From assembly GCF_902499175.1 (NCBI RefSeq), contig NZ_CABVQC010000004.1, positions 166,841 to 230,840 on the forward strand: a stretch of DNA of 64,000 nt, read 5' to 3'. The notes below the pieces were generated by a model that saw nothing but the letters and a program-made list of their open reading frames with translations, had not been told where the DNA came from and ran no database searches. Shown here one piece after another: positions 9,930 through 18,282 of this stretch; positions within the stretch are counted from its first letter, which is position 1; each line of letters begins with the position of its first letter. This DNA comes from Burkholderia aenigmatica (lineage in GTDB: Bacteria > Pseudomonadota > Gammaproteobacteria > Burkholderiales > Burkholderiaceae). The position numbers were made by a program, and so were the translations under genes.

Positions 9930-10361
9930 ATGGGTATGAACGCAGGCTCCGGCGCAAGCCGGGACGACCCGGAAGTGATGGTCGACATCAACACCACGCC
10001 GCTGATCGACGTGATGCTGGTGCTGCTGATCATGTTGATCATCACGATCCCGATCCAGATGCATTCGGTGAAGATGAACCTGCCGGTGGGGAATCCGCCT
10101 GCACCGCCGCATCCGCCTCGGGTCGTACAGATCGATATCGGCGCCGACGGGGCGGTCAATTGGAACGGCGCGGCAGTGGGCGGCGGGGCCGCACTGGACG
10201 CGAAATTCCGCGAGGTGGCGACCGAGGCCGACCAGGACGAGATCCGGTTGCGCCCGGACAAGTCCGTACCCTACAGGGCGGTGGCCGAAGTGCTGGCCTC
10301 CGCCCAGCGCGAAGGGGCGACGAAGATCGGGTTGATCGGCAGCGAGCAGTTCACGCAATGA
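9930..10361 (+). CDS. exbD: ExbD-type TonB-motor subunit, second copy
   Basis: A 143-residue ExbD paralogue with the membrane anchor IDVMLVLLIMLIITIPIQMH and the Asp-containing motif NTTPLIDVM. It diverges from the first copy in the periplasmic half (PVGNPPAPPHPPRVVQIDIGADGAVNW). It is the last gene of the tonB-exbBDD unit; 160 bases without a gene separate it from the broken monooxygenase. Function as in ExbD: a stator subunit coupling the proton flow to TonB. Confidence 0.93.
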   Translation: MGMNAGSGASRDDPEVMVDINTTPLIDVMLVLLIMLIITIPIQMHSVKMNLPVGNPPAPPHPPRVVQIDIGADGAVNWNGAAVGGGAALDAKFREVATEADQDEIRLRPDKSVPYRAVAEVLASAQREGATKIGLIGSEQFTQ

Positions 10362-10521
10362 GTCATTCCAGAGCGCTGGTGATCATGGGGGCTTCAGGGC
10401 GGAGGACTGATCGCCGTCCATGGCGCAATCGACGTTTACCGACCCTTGGCACCGGTAGAGTCGGCGCAGGCGAAGAAGCGCCTTTGCCGTTAATCTCGGT
10501 ACAACATATCAATATTCAATC

Positions 10522-11865
10522 ATGAGCGAAACGCAGGCAGTGCGGCAGAACGGGCGTTCCAGGCAGATTCATCTTGGCGCGACGATCCACGGTCCCGGCG
10601 GACATTACGCCGGGTGGCGCCATCCCGACGCGGTAATCGATGCGAGCATCAATCCGGATTTCGCAAAGAGCGTGGCTCGCCAGGCCGAGGCCGCAAAGTT
10701 CGATTTCGTGTTCGTCGCGGACGGCCTGCATATCAACGCGAAATCGATCCCGCACTTCCTGAACCGTTTCGAGCCGCTCACGCTGCTGTCGGCACTGTCG
10801 GCCGTCACCGAGCGGGTGGGGCTGGTGGGAACGCTGTCGACGTCGTACAGCGAGCCGTTCACGGTTGCCCGGCAGTTCGCGAGCCTGGATCACTTGAGCC
10901 GAGGGCGTGCAGGCTGGAACGTTGTTACGTCGCCGCTCGAAGGCTCGGCACGGAATTTTTCGCGCACCGAGCATCCCGAGCATGACGAACGGTACCGGAT
11001 CGCCGACGAATATCTCGCGGTCACGAAGGGGCTCTGGGATTCATGGGAGGAAGACGCGTTCGTGCGCGACCGCGCGAGCGGGGTGTTTTTCGATCCCGCG
11101 AAGCTCCATACACTCAATCACAAGGGCAAGTATTTCTCTGTCGAGGGGCCGCTGAACGTCGGGCGTACGCCGCAGGCGCGCCCCATTCTGTTTCAGGCCG
11201 GCGCGTCCGATGCCGGCAAGCAACTCGCGGCCACGCATGCGGATGCTGTCTTCACCCATCACGACACGCTTGCCCAGGCGCGCGCATTTTATGCGGATCT
11301 CAAGCGTCAGCTGATCGAGCAAGGTCGTCACCCCCACGAGCTGAAGATTTTCCAGGGGATCGGCGTGATCGTGGGGCAGTCGGCCGAGGAGGCGGAGCAG
11401 CAATACCAGGGGAGCTAGAAACTGATCACGGTCGGCAGCGCGCTCGATCATCTCGGGCGATTTTTCGAGCATCACGATTTCGGCCAATATCCGCTCGACG
11501 AGCCGTTTCCGGAGCTGGGTGACCTCGGCAGCAACAGTTTCCGCAGCGGGACCGACGAGATCAAGCGCAATGCGCGCGAGCGCGGACTGACGTTGCGCCA
11601 GGTCGCGCTCGAAGCGGCTGCACCGCGGCCGCGTTTCGTCGGTACGCCCGAGCACATCGCGGACGGCTTGCAGGAATGGTTCGAAGCCGACGCCGCGGAC
11701 GGTTTCATCGTCGGCGGCGGTACGCCAACGGCATTCACCGACTTCGTCGAGCAGGTGGTGCCGATCCTTCGGGAGCGTGGTCTGTTCCGGGCCGAATATG
11801 AAGGCACGACCCTCCGGGACCACCTCGCCGTCCCTTATCCGCGCAATCGTTACGCGTCAGCGTAA
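10522..11865 (+). pseudogene. NtaA/DszA-family FMN monooxygenase interrupted by an in-frame TAG
   Basis: Translation from ATG 10522 gives a normal NtaA-type N-terminal two thirds ([43 protein letters not shown]), ending at TAG 11416-11418. The same frame then stays open to 11865 and encodes the expected remainder ([19 protein letters not shown] through [18 protein letters not shown]), colinear with the intact paralogue at 3391. Restoring one codon would give about 447 residues, the family length. There is no length change, so this is a point nonsense mutation or a base-calling error, not a frameshift. If real, the product would be a 298-residue fragment lacking the C-terminal barrel strands and is probably inactive. 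Confidence 0.88.
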
Positions 11866-13061
11866 GGGCTCGGAATTCGCTCTGACTGCGCGGTGCGACT
11901 GTGCAAGCATGGCTCCATACAAACTTGCGACCACAATTCTACATAACCAACTCTCTCATCGGGAACGCGTGTAGCAGCTTTCGCAATCCCGTGTGTGGCC
12001 CGACGGTATCGATGACGGTATCTCTACAAAGACCTCCATCGAGATGCGCTGCCTTCGCGGATCTTCAGCGAAAGCATGCCTTGTTTTTCCGGTGCGGTCT
12101 CTCCAGTACCGGCAACAGCCAGCCGAATTCTTCGGTATCTTTGACGGTATCGGCGCTGCGCGACCGTGCAGAAGCGCCGTCGCTGCAAGGGTTCAGCTGA
12201 TCGATTGACGATCGAGTGGGTATGCTTCACCCGCCAAGAGGAATGCCGTCAGCGCTGGCCGGCACACTGGTTCCTCTGCTGCCAAATAAACGTTGCCCCG
12301 CTTCCTGGAAGGCGGATTCATGACGGCCTTTCAGCTCTGCGGGTTCGCTCCGCAGGGACACGATCGGAAGTACTCAGACGTTCGAACATCTGTAGATTGA
12401 ACCGCGCGGATGTGTGACGATATGGTGGACCGAATGCATCATGGATGCGGTGGCCATCGGTTGCGCGGCACATGGCCGGTGCTGCCGCGCCCGGGTGGCG
12501 GTGAGGCGGCACGCAGTATCTCGCGTCCGCTTTTTAGTGTTCGGGCCGGGACGGGAGGAATCGAGTTTGAGGGGCCGGAGCGGAGGGCCTTGCGGGCATT
12601 GGCTCACATCACGAGCACGATCCAGAGTTAAATGATTTGTGATGTCTGCGGTGTTCCGTCGAGGTGCGCTGGAATCCGTCGAAGCTTCGGCTGGCGAGGG
12701 CCCTCGAGCGGGTGAGCCGCCGATATTGGCCGAGTACCTGTTCACGCCGCGATTTTTAATGTCTTTTTAGTGTTCGGCGAGTGACGCGGCGGATCCGGAG
12801 CTTGGCTTGCCGGTCGAATCGGACAGGGACACGAGCGTTGTTTGACTGCGGTCGTGCATCACGTCGAGCGTGTGATGCGCGTTGATTGACGGATGAGTTT
12901 GCAAGCTAGCGCGACCGACGTGTGGTGCGCGTATGGACGCGGAAGTTTGACAGTTTTTTTCGTAGAAACTTCAGGGGGCGAGTTAGGACGTGCGCGGTTG
13001 AGTAATGAAAGAGGGGCGCGATGCGCTCCGCCGAAGTGGTCCATTTCGAGGCAGGATCCGG

Positions 13062-13107
13062 CGGAATGAAGGGGAACATAGACAGGGCTATGTTCCCCTT
13101 CATTTCG
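13062..13107. repeat. Large perfect-stem hairpin
   Basis: The arms at 13062-13081 and 13088-13107 pair over 20 positions (one G-T wobble) with the 6-base loop ACAGGG; the core is ATGAAGGGGAACATAG and its exact complement. There is no T-run on either side, so it is not a standard intrinsic terminator. It may be a mobile palindromic element or a relic of a transposon end. Confidence 0.75.
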
Positions 13108-13403
13108 GGACATGGGCGGAGCCCCTGCGTGCGCGGCACTCGTCGGAGGGAATTGCGTGCTCCCACCGCGACGATCGAAAAGCGGTGCCGTCACCGTTTC
13201 GGCGCCCCTGTATTTCTGGCGCGGGCGACGACGTGCCGGTGGGCGGGTTCATTTGCCATTGCGTCACACGCGGGCCTGGAGGTTCTTCGATCCGGGCGGG
13301 GCTGTTGGCGAGGCGACTTCGTCTCAGGCGGTGCTGAAGCTCAATTGCGAGCGCCCATATTTTGCTTGGTGGCAGGGCAGGGCCTCGGCGGGCCGGGGGG
13401 CTG

Positions 13404-13430
13404 AATTCTCTCCGCGGTGCGGAGAGAATT
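13404..13430. repeat. Palindrome AATTCTCTCCGC-GGT-GCGGAGAGAATT, copy 1
   Basis: A perfect 12-base inverted repeat around a 3-base centre, 97 bases upstream of the DUF1016-like start codon at 13527. The same arms recur inside that gene at 13808-13834. Confidence 0.8.
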
Positions 13431-13526
13431 GGGGAGCGCCCAGCAGGGTTCCGCCGTGGCTGAGATTCCGGTAACGTGGCCCCTATTGGCGCGCGCCGGC
13501 CCGCCGAGTCCTCCATTCAAGACCAG

Positions 13527-13955
13527 ATGACCGAACTCGTCCCCGCATCCCTATTGACCGACATCCGCCGCATGATTGATTCGGCGCGCGCCCGAGCGGC
13601 GGCGGCCGTCAATGCTGAACTGACCCTACTTTATTGGCAGGTTGGTTGTCGCATTCGAGATGATGTGCTGGGCGGTGAGCGCGCGGGCTATGGACAACAG
13701 ATCCTCCCTGCGCTCGCCCGGCAACTGAGAGCCGAATACGGCCGGGGATGGAGCGAGCAGCAATTGCGCCACTGCATCCGCGCGGCGGAGGTGTTTTCGG
13801 ACGAGTCAATTCTCTCCGCACTGCGGAGAGAATTGAGCTGGACCCATCTGAAGATGTTGGTCGCTCAGGAAATTCGATTGAAGGACAGAAACGGGTCGTT
13901 CGGGGCCGTTCGCATCGCCCTAGAACCGCAATTCGCGGTCGCGTGCCAACCCTGA
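13527..13955 (+). pseudogene. DUF1016 (YhcG-type) N-terminal domain fragment
   Basis: The frame from ATG 13527 (MTELVPASLLTDIRRMID) matches the N-terminal helical domain of DUF1016/PDDEXK-nuclease proteins: NAELTLLYWQVGCRI, GYGQQILPALARQL, GRGWSEQQLRHCIRAAEVF and LRRELSWTHLKMLV are family hallmarks. Family proteins are about 340-380 residues and end in a PD-(D/E)XK nuclease domain. Here the similarity stops near residue 112 and the frame closes at 142 after an unrelated tail, so the nuclease half is missing. It is therefore a truncated relic, perhaps able to make a short helical protein. The coding sequence contains a palindrome identical in its arms to one just upstream. Confidence 0.75.
13808..13834. 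repeat. Palindrome AATTCTCTCCGC-ACT-GCGGAGAGAATT, copy 2
   Basis: Same 12-base arms as the copy at 13404-13430 with a different 3-base centre (ACT). Two further flanking pairs extend the stem to 14 (13806-13836). It lies within the DUF1016-like frame, encoding part of the LRRELSW motif, so coding constraint explains part but not all of the match. Confidence 0.8.
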
Positions 13956-13998
13956 CGTCGAAATGAACGCGCCAGCGAGATAGGGCATATTACCTGTC

Positions 13999-14315
13999 GT
14001 GATCGATGCATCTGTCAAATCCTTGCTAATTGCAACCGCTCGGAAATCTCGATCCGCGTGATGCGTGCCGCCGCCGAATTGAACATGCGTACGGTGGCGG
14101 TGTATTCGAAGGAAGACCGCCTCGCACTGCATCGCTTCACGGTGGACGAAAGCAACCAGACCGGCGAGGGCCGGAAGCCGCTCGCCGCGTATCTCGACAT
14201 CGACGACATCCTGCGCGTCGCGCGGCAGGCGCTGGGCGAGCAGAAGAGCGTCGTGAAGCCGGGCGGAAGGGCTGCGGCGAAGGATCTGCTGATCGAGCTG
14301 AAGGACGCCTCGTGA
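13999..14315 (+). pseudogene. Pyruvate carboxylase N-terminal fragment with frameshift
   Basis: Two frames together give the start of a biotin-carboxylase domain: KSLLIA at about 14017-14034, then NRSEISIRVMRAAAELNMR and TVAVYSKEDRLALHRF, and KPLAAYLDIDDILRVARQ, as in pyruvate carboxylase residues 1-65. The two parts are joined only if one base is added near 14034 (GCAACC where GCAAACC is expected), so a one-base deletion has shifted the frame. Similarity ends at about 14238; the last 26 codons (VVKPGGRAAAKDLLIELKDAS) come from something I do not recognise. The ATP-grasp, carboxyltransferase and biotinyl domains are absent. This is a non-functional remnant. Confidence 0.75.
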
Positions 14316-14518
14316 AGGGAGCGCTGAATAGCCATTTCAACCTGATTTCGGAAATGCCGCACGGGGGCATGAAGATTTTGGGCTATGGCAAGGATATTTC
14401 GATGCAGTCCCTTGAGGACGATAGCTGCGTCCGGCATGTGACGATTGCCAATCAGATCGCTCCCCGGGTGGCTAAGAGGTTCGACGCGCATCTGTGGAAC
14501 CGCACGGAATGCGGTTGA
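14312..14518 (+). pseudogene. C-terminal fragment of a PatD-like aldehyde dehydrogenase
   Basis: The frame encodes [20 protein letters not shown] followed by KDISMQSLEDDSCVRHVTIA, colinear with the last 43 residues of the intact aldehyde dehydrogenase at 18283-19743 (minus strand). Only about 45 codons match; the NAD-binding and catalytic parts are missing, and the frame runs past the normal end. It overlaps the stop of the pyruvate carboxylase scrap by GTGA. It appears to be a leftover of an older, diverged copy of the aldehyde dehydrogenase gene rather than of the present one, because many codons differ. Confidence 0.8.
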
Positions 14519-14994
14519 TTATTTTCGATGCGCCGCATAGTAATCGAATGAAGCCGACGCGTCGAAATTCTGGATGCTCAATCGGATGAGGCACAATAGA
14601 GCCGGAGTCGGTGATCTGAAAAGGCCCACGCTCGCGTGTGCCGAATCAAGCATGGCCGAAGAGCCCGCTATTCGTCGAAACAGAGGATGGAAAATCGTCC
14701 GTCTGGTCGCCGTGTTATCCAGTATTAATTCGCCCCGGTCGTTTCATCGATACAATCCGTACGAGACACCGAAAGATCGCCTCTGCCGTTGCTTGGCGGC
14801 AGTGCCGTCGCATTGCCGTGATGGAGCAATGCCGGGTTGAGGCGGCGCGGCGATCGATGGCGACCGACAGCGGGGGCTCGGCGGCTGTCATGCAGGTGTC
14901 CGGTTTCGACGAATCAGGCTTCGTCACCCGTTTCGGATCGACCTGTTCGAAGGGTAAATGCCAACGCTGTTATTTCAACTACATGGAGAAAAGA
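14519..14994. other. Gene-free stretch upstream of the binding-protein gene
   Basis: About 480 bases with no recognisable coding sequence; several short frames lack domains or ribosome-binding sites. It should hold the promoter of the binding protein at 14995 but no clear -35/-10 pair was picked out. Confidence 0.55.
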
Positions 14995-15768
14995 ATGAAG
15001 AGGATCATGATCGGACTGGTTGCGCTTGCCATGTCCGCCACCGGGTTTGCCAAGGAATGGACGACGATTCGCATTGGCGTCGACCCGTCTTATCCTCCGT
15101 TTGAATACAAGAAACCGTCCGGCGAATTGACTGGCTTCGGCGTGGACCTCGGCAATGAAGTGTGCAGGCGCCTCAATGCGAAATGCCTCTGGGTCGAAAA
15201 TGCGTTCGACGGCATGATTCCCGGGCTGAAGGCGCGGAAATTCGACGCGGTCCTGTCGTCGATGTCGATGACGCCTGCGCGATTGAAGCAAATCGATTTC
15301 TCGAACAAGACGGCGCACGCACCGACGTTTCTTGTCGCGAAAAAGGGCTCGGGTATCCAGCCGACGCCGGCATCGCTCAACGGTAAAGCCGTCGGCGTGC
15401 TGCAAGGCTCGATGCAGGAGACGTATGCGAAGGCGCATTGGGAAGGTATCGGCGCACGGATCCTGTCGTATCAGAACCAGGATCAGGTGTATGCCGACCT
15501 GACCAACGGCCGGCTCGATGCGGCGTTGCAAAACGGCGTGCAAGCATCGCGGGGCTTCTTGAATACGCCGCAAGGCAAGGACTACGCGTTCGCGGGCGGT
15601 GAACTGAGCGATCCGAAGATTTTCGGACCGGGTCAGGGCATCGGCATCCGCAAGGAAGACACGGACCTGAAGGACAAGATCAACACGGCGCTCGCCGCGA
15701 TCCGTGCCGACGGGACGTATGACAAAATCGCTAGTCGCTATTTCAATTTCGACATCTACGGCAATTGA
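14995..15768 (+). CDS. Polar amino-acid ABC transporter periplasmic binding protein (LAO/HisJ-like)
   Basis: A 257-residue family 3 solute-binding protein with signal peptide MKRIMIGLVALAMSATGFAK, then IRIGVDPSYPPFEYKKPSGE, GFGVDLGNEVCRRLNAKC, FDGMIPGLKARKFDAVLSSM and a C-terminal DGTYDKIASRYFNFDIYG, all typical of lysine/arginine/ornithine and histidine binders. ATG 14995 is chosen because GGAG at 14985 precedes it and it starts the signal peptide; the longer in-frame extension is not signal-like. No permease or ATPase follows. It could serve the fused transporter at 4713 (which lacks a binding protein) or the system at 20898-23990. The partner is unproved. Confidence 0.92.
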   Translation: MKRIMIGLVALAMSATGFAKEWTTIRIGVDPSYPPFEYKKPSGELTGFGVDLGNEVCRRLNAKCLWVENAFDGMIPGLKARKFDAVLSSMSMTPARLKQIDFSNKTAHAPTFLVAKKGSGIQPTPASLNGKAVGVLQGSMQETYAKAHWEGIGARILSYQNQDQVYADLTNGRLDAALQNGVQASRGFLNTPQGKDYAFAGGELSDPKIFGPGQGIGIRKEDTDLKDKINTALAAIRADGTYDKIASRYFNFDIYGN

Positions 15769-15952
15769 GCGCGTGCGCGTCCTGCTCGTCGCACCGGGTG
15801 ACGGGCGCGTGACGTACCCGGGGCGGCGGAACGAGGCGGCGGCACGATGATGCGTCCGCCGCGCCGAAGTGCATGTGAAGGGGCCGGTGCGGATCGGACG
15901 TACGGCGATCGAGCACATGCGCCCCCCGGGAGAGAGATCGCCCCGGAGCCGC

Positions 15953-17140
15953 TCAGTTGCGCTTAAGTGCCTTGTTCATGAAGAACACCGTGCCGAGCAA
16001 AGACGCGGCGAGGATGCCGATCGTCACCCACGCGAAAGACGCGGATCCCGCCCGGCCAAGCAAAATGCCGCCGACAGCCCCGCCGGTGGCCACGGCAGTA
16101 TTCCAGCCCGCCGTATACATGGATTGCGCGACGTCGACTGATTCCCCGGCGAATCGAGACAACGCGGTTTGCGTAATCGTCGCAAATCCACCCACTGCAG
16201 CACCCCAGATCGCCACGGACGGAAGGATCATCTGCGCATTGCCTACCCCCCACCCCAGCAAGAGCGACGCGACAGCAAACACGACAATGCTCACCACGGC
16301 CAGGCATTGCAGACGACGATCAACCCACGCACCAACGAACCACAGGCCGACGATGGAACCCAGTCCGAAGATGAATAGAACGAGATCGACACGCGTCGCC
16401 AGCCCGGAGGGTTGCAGGAACGGCTCGATATAGATGTAGAGAATGTTGTGGGCAACCACGAACGTGAAGACCACGAAAAGCACGGAGCGGATTCCGCTGC
16501 CCAGGAAGACGGACCAGAGGGACTGGCGCTGGTCTCGGCTTTGCCCCGCGAAGTCGGGCACGATCGCGAGTATCCACGCAACGAGCAACAGCGCCAGAAC
16601 GGTCATCAGAACAAAAGCGCCTTGCCATCCTATCAATCGACCCAGGAGGGTACCGAGAGGTACACCGAGCACCAGGGCAACGGTTGCGCCCGCACCGGAG
16701 ATCGCGATCGCGCGCCCACTCATATGAGGGGGTGACATTCGCACGGCATAGCCAGCCAGCAGCGACCAGACGATGCCGCCGAATACGCCTGCGAAGAAGC
16801 GCGCGACCAGCGAAATGGAGTAGTCACGGGAAAGCGCCGTGATGAAATTTACAAAGGCAAAACCGAAGATTGCAAACAGGAGTAATGGGCGGCGGCGCAT
16901 GCCTTGCGTCAGCACCGTCACTGGAATCGCCGCGACGAGTGCGCCCACCGCGTAGGCGGTAATGAATTGGCCTGCCAGGCTCTCGGAAACATGCAAGCCT
17001 TCCGCGATCGAAGCGAGCAGGCCAGCGGGCATGATTTCGGTCAGCAACGTTATGAAAGCGGCCATCGCCAACGCAAGCAGCCTCGCCAGCGGCAAGCGCC
17101 CCGCGTTCGGGGGCAGAACGGATGAAGTGGTGCGGTTCAT
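15953..17140 (-). CDS. MFS drug/sugar-efflux-type transporter
   Basis: A 395-residue, 12-helix major facilitator protein of the DHA1 type. Motif-like features include TLLTEIMPAGLLASIAEGLHVSES at the first helix, GRAIAISGAGATVALVLGVPLGTLLGRLIGW (motif C region, helix 5) and a loop with DRRLQ after helix 7. It is divergent from the LysR regulator at 17300 with 159 bases between them, the classic layout for a LysR-controlled exporter. Substrate unknown; AraJ/YdhP-like efflux proteins are the nearest relatives I recognise. Confidence 0.88.
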   Translation of the reverse strand: MNRTTSSVLPPNAGRLPLARLLALAMAAFITLLTEIMPAGLLASIAEGLHVSESLAGQFITAYAVGALVAAIPVTVLTQGMRRRPLLLFAIFGFAFVNFITALSRDYSISLVARFFAGVFGGIVWSLLAGYAVRMSPPHMSGRAIAISGAGATVALVLGVPLGTLLGRLIGWQGAFVLMTVLALLLVAWILAIVPDFAGQSRDQRQSLWSVFLGSGIRSVLFVVFTFVVAHNILYIYIEPFLQPSGLATRVDLVLFIFGLGSIVGLWFVGAWVDRRLQCLAVVSIVVFAVASLLLGWGVGNAQMILPSVAIWGAAVGGFATITQTALSRFAGESVDVAQSMYTAGWNTAVATGGAVGGILLGRAGSASFAWVTIGILAASLLGTVFFMNKALKRN

Positions 17141-17299
17141 TCAATAATTTCGCAATTAGATGAGAATGGTGTCCTGGTTCAATCGGCCCGATTCTTAACC
17201 GAGCACGCAATTTCATGATGGTGCTTGAACATGCAATTACGAGAAACAGGCTACAGTGAACAACACTCATGACGCGTATGTCATCAATAAAGAGGCCAC
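17141..17299. promoter_or_regulatory. Divergent promoter region between MFS exporter and LysR gene
   Basis: The 159-base spacer contains three GCAATT hexamers (near 17152, 17207 and 17233) and a TTCA-N10-TGAA dyad near 17212-17229, consistent with LysR-type T-N11-A sites. No firm promoter was assigned. It is probably where the adjacent LysR protein acts on both genes. Confidence 0.4.
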
Positions 17300-18199
17300 A
17301 TGGAAAGTCTTGATTCGCTGGGCATCTTTGTGCGGGTGGGGGAATCTCGCAGTTTCACTGCCGCAGGTCAGCAGTTGGGTATATCCGCATCGGCGGTCAG
17401 CAAGGCCATTGCGCGCCTTGAGGACCGACTCTGCACGCGGCTATTTCATCGTTCCACGCGCACCGTCACGCTGACACCCGAGGGGATCAATTTCCTCGAA
17501 CGCTGTCGCCGGATTTTGCATGAGCTGGAACTGGCCCAGGACGAACTTGCTCTATCGCAGCGATCGCCGCGCGGCAAGCTTCGTGTCAGCCTGCCCTCGG
17601 TCGGTCTTCTGTTCATGCCGCAATTCGCTCAATTCAGCCGTCTATATCCCGACATCGAATTGGACATCGACTGCACCGACCGTCTGGTAGCCGTGATCGA
17701 AGATGGGTTCGATGCTGTTATTCGTACCGGCGAACCCAAGGATTCGCGCCTTACCGCGCGCAAACTCGGTACCTATCGCCGCGCCATGGTCGCCGCGCCA
17801 GAGTACTTGAAGGTGCATGGCCTCCCCCAGAAGCCGGAAGACTTGTTGCAACATCGCTGTCTCCTGTACCGCTACCCGACGAGTGGGAAGATAGATTCCT
17901 GGCCGCTATCCAGGAAGGGAGAAAAGCTCCTTTTGGATCTGCCCGATTCGATGGTCGCCAATACGCTTGAACCGCTACTCTGCTTTGCCGAGTCGGGGCT
18001 TGGCATTGCGTGCCTACCCGATATCGCCATTCGCCAACAACTGGAATCGCGCACTCTGATTCCGGTGCTCGACAAGTTCAATGGTGACAGTACGACCCTG
18101 CATGTTTTATGGCCGTCGGGCAAACACCTTGCGCCAAAACTGCGGATCTTCATCGACTACATGGCAGAATGCCTCACGCTGAACTCAGCGCGGCGATGA
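17300..18199 (+). CDS. LysR-family transcriptional regulator
   Basis: A 299-residue LysR protein. The winged helix-turn-helix occupies residues 1-60 (FVRVGESRSFTAAGQQLGIS, SAVSKAIARLEDRL, FHRSTRTVTLTPEG), followed by a type 2 periplasmic-binding-like effector domain from about residue 90. It resembles the large DsdC/AaeR-like cluster that usually regulates a divergently transcribed transporter, here the MFS gene at 15953-17140. Its inducer is unknown. Confidence 0.92.
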   Translation: MESLDSLGIFVRVGESRSFTAAGQQLGISASAVSKAIARLEDRLCTRLFHRSTRTVTLTPEGINFLERCRRILHELELAQDELALSQRSPRGKLRVSLPSVGLLFMPQFAQFSRLYPDIELDIDCTDRLVAVIEDGFDAVIRTGEPKDSRLTARKLGTYRRAMVAAPEYLKVHGLPQKPEDLLQHRCLLYRYPTSGKIDSWPLSRKGEKLLLDLPDSMVANTLEPLLCFAESGLGIACLPDIAIRQQLESRTLIPVLDKFNGDSTTLHVLWPSGKHLAPKLRIFIDYMAECLTLNSARR

Positions 18200-18226
18200 T
18201 CCGCCTGGTTAGAGCGGATCACGGAT

Positions 18227-18252
18227 AAAAAAAGACCCGCGGTCGCGGGTCT
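18227..18252 (-). terminator. Intrinsic terminator of the minus-strand amino-acid operon
   Basis: The stem AGACCCGC/GCGGGTCT (18233-18240 with 18245-18252, loop GGTC) is followed on the minus strand by seven T residues (A-run at 18227-18233). It lies 31 bases past the aldehyde dehydrogenase stop and between convergent genes, so it may also help terminate the LysR transcript. Confidence 0.85.
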
Positions 18253-18282
18253 GATTAAATTGGAGATCAAATTGAATCCGGT

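Larger units (their letters stand above)
11866..13526. other. Long gene-poor, decayed intergenic region
   Basis: About 1.66 kb with no convincing intact gene on either strand: open frames here are short, lack recognisable domains and have poor codon bias. What can be seen is repeated sequence: two copies of CGGTATC-NN-TGACGGTATC (12004-12022 and 12133-12151), two copies of a 15-mer CTTTTTAGTGTTCGG (12530 and 12763), a 20-pair hairpin (13062-13107) and a 12-pair palindrome (13404-13430). Base composition is less GC-rich than in flanking genes. It looks like the left part of a deletion-scarred accessory region. Confidence 0.7.

Noticed and set aside
4689..10358. Very long minus-strand open frame of 1889 codons
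   Set aside because: It is antisense to eight well-supported genes, is extremely rich in Arg/His and has no domain; this is a shadow of GC-rich codon structure.
11869..12230. Possible integrase or small regulator in the decayed region
   Set aside because: Short frames on both strands were inspected but showed no catalytic motif, start signal or codon bias.
13005..13474. Several overlapping 100-125 codon frames around the large hairpin
   Set aside because: They read through palindromes, have no recognised domain and compete on both strands.
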